The position numbers were made by a program, and so were the translations under genes. DNA of 64,000 nt from Owenweeksia sp048267305 (GTDB taxonomy: Bacteria; Bacteroidota; Bacteroidia; Flavobacteriales; Schleiferiaceae): contig JBLWXT010000004.1 in assembly GCA_048267305.1 (NCBI GenBank), positions 1 to 64,000 on the forward strand, written 5' to 3'. The number at the start of each line of letters is the position of its first letter. Within the stretch, counting starts at the first letter, position 1. Positions 62,751 to 64,000 of this stretch are shown here, piece by piece. Below the pieces are notes generated by a model that did not search any database, was not told the DNA's origin, and worked only from the letters and a program-made list of their open reading frames with translations.

Positions 62751-64000
62751 ATGAGCGAAATACCAAAGGAGTATGAAGCCAGTAGCATACAGGTACTAGA
62801 AGGCCTAGAGGCGGTACGCAAAAGGCCGTCCATGTATATTGGCGATGTAGGCGTAAAGGGTCTGCACCATCTTGTATATGAAGTAGTTGACAACTCTATT
62901 GATGAAGCCCTTGCCGGCCATTGTGACCGGATCGATGTATTCATCAATGAGAATAATTCCATCACCGTAAAGGATAACGGCCGGGGTATACCGGTGGAAA
63001 TGCACGAAAAGGAAGGCCGCTCCGCACTGGAAGTGGTAATGACTGTGCTCCATGCCGGTGGTAAATTTGACAAGGATTCCTATAAGGTTTCCGGTGGTTT
63101 GCACGGAGTAGGTGTATCCTGCGTAAATGCGCTTTCCACAGATCTTAAGGCCGAAGTTTTTAAGAATGGCAAGCACTATGTGCAGGAGTTTAAAATCGGA
63201 GTTCCTCAATATCCTGTAAAGGAAGTAGGAACAGCTGATATTAGAGGTACGCATGTAACCTTTTTGCCCGATGCCAGCATTTTTCAGGCAACAGAATATA
63301 ACTATGATATTCTGGCCTCCCGTATGCGTGAGCTTTCCTTTTTGAACAAGGGAATCACCATTAGCATTACAGATTACCGCGAGCGCGATGAGGAGGATAA
63401 TCCCAAATATGAAGAGTTTCATAGCGAAGGCGGACTGAAGGAGTTTGTAGAGTTCATTGATATGAACCGCGAAACCCTGATGCCGGAGGTTATTCACATG
63501 GAAGGTGAAAAGAACGATGTGCCGGTGGAGGTAGCGATGCACTACAACACATCCTATGCTGAAAATATTCATTCTTATGTGAATAACATCAACACCCATG
63601 AAGGTGGTACCCACCTGGCCGGATTTAGACGGGCACTTACACGTACCCTTAAAAAGTATGCTGATGAAAGTGGAATGCTTGCCAGGGAAAAGGTTGAGGT
63701 TTCGGGAGATGACTTCCGTGAGGGACTTACGGCTGTAATTTCCGTTAAGGTAATGGAGCCTCAGTTTGAGGGACAAACCAAAACCAAGTTGGGGAATAAT
63801 GAGGTTTCCGGAGCTGTTGATCAGCTGGTGGGAGAGATGCTTACCAACTTTTTGGAGGAAAACCCCAATTCGGCAAAAACCATAGTACAGAAAGTTATAC
63901 TGGCGGCAAAGGCCCGTGTGGCGGCCAAAAAGGCCCGCGAAATGGTTCAGAGGAAAACCGTAATGGGTGGTTCAGGACTTCCGGGTAAACTGTCAGACTG
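62751..64000 (+). CDS. gyrB: DNA gyrase subunit B, N-terminal 416 residues (cut by window end)
   Basis: ATPase subunit of DNA gyrase, which introduces negative supercoils. The frame starts ATG-S-E-I-P and remains open to the window edge. GHKL ATPase motifs are EVVDNSIDEALAGH, DNGRGIPVEMH and GGLHGVGVSCVNALS; the transducer domain follows with HEGGTHLAGFRRALTR, EGLTAVISVKV and QTKTKLGNNEV. The TOPRIM start (GSGLPGKLSD) is just reached. ParE is the alternative; the sequence, including YIGDVGVKGLHHLVYE, fits GyrB. Confidence 0.95.
   Translation, partial: MSEIPKEYEASSIQVLEGLEAVRKRPSMYIGDVGVKGLHHLVYEVVDNSIDEALAGHCDRIDVFINENNSITVKDNGRGIPVEMHEKEGRSALEVVMTVLHAGGKFDKDSYKVSGGLHGVGVSCVNALSTDLKAEVFKNGKHYVQEFKIGVPQYPVKEVGTADIRGTHVTFLPDASIFQATEYNYDILASRMRELSFLNKGITISITDYRERDEEDNPKYEEFHSEGGLKEFVEFIDMNRETLMPEVIHMEGEKNDVPVEVAMHYNTSYAENIHSYVNNINTHEGGTHLAGFRRALTRTLKKYADESGMLAREKVEVSGDDFREGLTAVISVKVMEPQFEGQTKTKLGNNEVSGAVDQLVGEMLTNFLEENPNSAKTIVQKVILAAKARVAAKKAREMVQRKTVMGGSGLPGKLSD

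Noticed and set aside
62805..63776. 323-codon open frame on the minus strand
   Set aside because: It is antisense to gyrB, whose plus-strand frame has all GHKL ATPase motifs. The minus-strand product has no recognisable domain and its composition is that of a mirrored coding sequence.
1..64000. tRNA, rRNA, CRISPR arrays, riboswitches and prophage genes
   Set aside because: The intergenic gaps were read on both strands and no cloverleaf, rRNA-like segment, regularly spaced repeat-spacer array, preQ1-type leader before queA or phage structural gene was seen. A covariance-model search would be decisive.

Overview
The window looks like a chromosomal segment of a marine-type Bacteroidota, most likely Flavobacteriales (Cryomorphaceae/Owenweeksia-like). 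The evidence is a type IX secretion (T9SS) sorting domain with an INIYPNPTSG motif, many lipobox lipoproteins, Bacteroidota-restricted families (DUF4249, DUF5606, DUF6952-like), the conserved order def / TPR lipoprotein / DUF5606 / mazG, frequent TTG and GTG starts without clear Shine-Dalgarno sequences, and several exact matches to the Bacteroidota -7 promoter element TAnnTTTG. The genus assignment is inference. No rRNA, tRNA, CRISPR array, prophage or classical insertion sequence was found.

Layout. 1-1.75 kb is a small accessory patch: the tail of an upstream gene, an orphan 75-aa ORF, and a REP-associated tyrosine transposase (RAYT) with a long perfect palindrome on each side and a third inside its own coding sequence. 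1.75-10.7 kb (+) holds a very large T9SS-secreted PhoX-type phosphatase, a di-heme cytochrome c peroxidase, a leucine-rich-repeat protein, a TPM-domain lipoprotein and a GH114-like lipoprotein. 10.8-17.4 kb (-) has lipoproteins, a LuxR-type regulator, an M1 aminopeptidase with a STAS/SEC14-like partner, a barrel protein and glutaminase. 17.5-29.7 kb is mixed: DUF1361 protein, an orphan cheR-cheB pair overlapping a nuclease-fold gene, PAP2 phosphatase, queA, two glycosyltransferases, FtsE and a TylF-type methyltransferase. 29.8-34.7 kb is a TPR protein paired with an outer-membrane barrel.

34.8-38.9 kb is a polyphosphate operon, sixA-ppk1-ppx, with both junctions overlapping by 4 nt, followed by thioredoxin and a small DUF6952-like gene. 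38.9-46.3 kb has a barrel protein, a GT39-like membrane protein, Tpx, a geranylgeranyl-reductase-like flavoprotein, an atypical TruA, DinB, a Crp/Fnr regulator and a secreted protein. 46.4-64 kb is largely housekeeping: dnaK, two tandem DUF4249 lipoproteins, panB-rluA, hsp20, M48 protease, lysoplasmalogenase, FKBP isomerase, priA, dapD, ruvX, def, mazG and gyrB (cut by the window end).

The most unusual non-coding signals are: (i) a dispersed intergenic repeat built on a strict 7-nt period, in four copies at 46.35, 46.40, 59.58 and 62.59 kb; (ii) the RAYT/palindrome set; (iii) a near-concentric nested dyad between divergent hsp20 and the M48 protease gene; and (iv) TAnnTTTG elements placed back-to-back or face-to-face in divergent intergenic regions. 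Among genes, cheB stands out: its catalytic serine lies upstream of any ATG, GTG or TTG codon.
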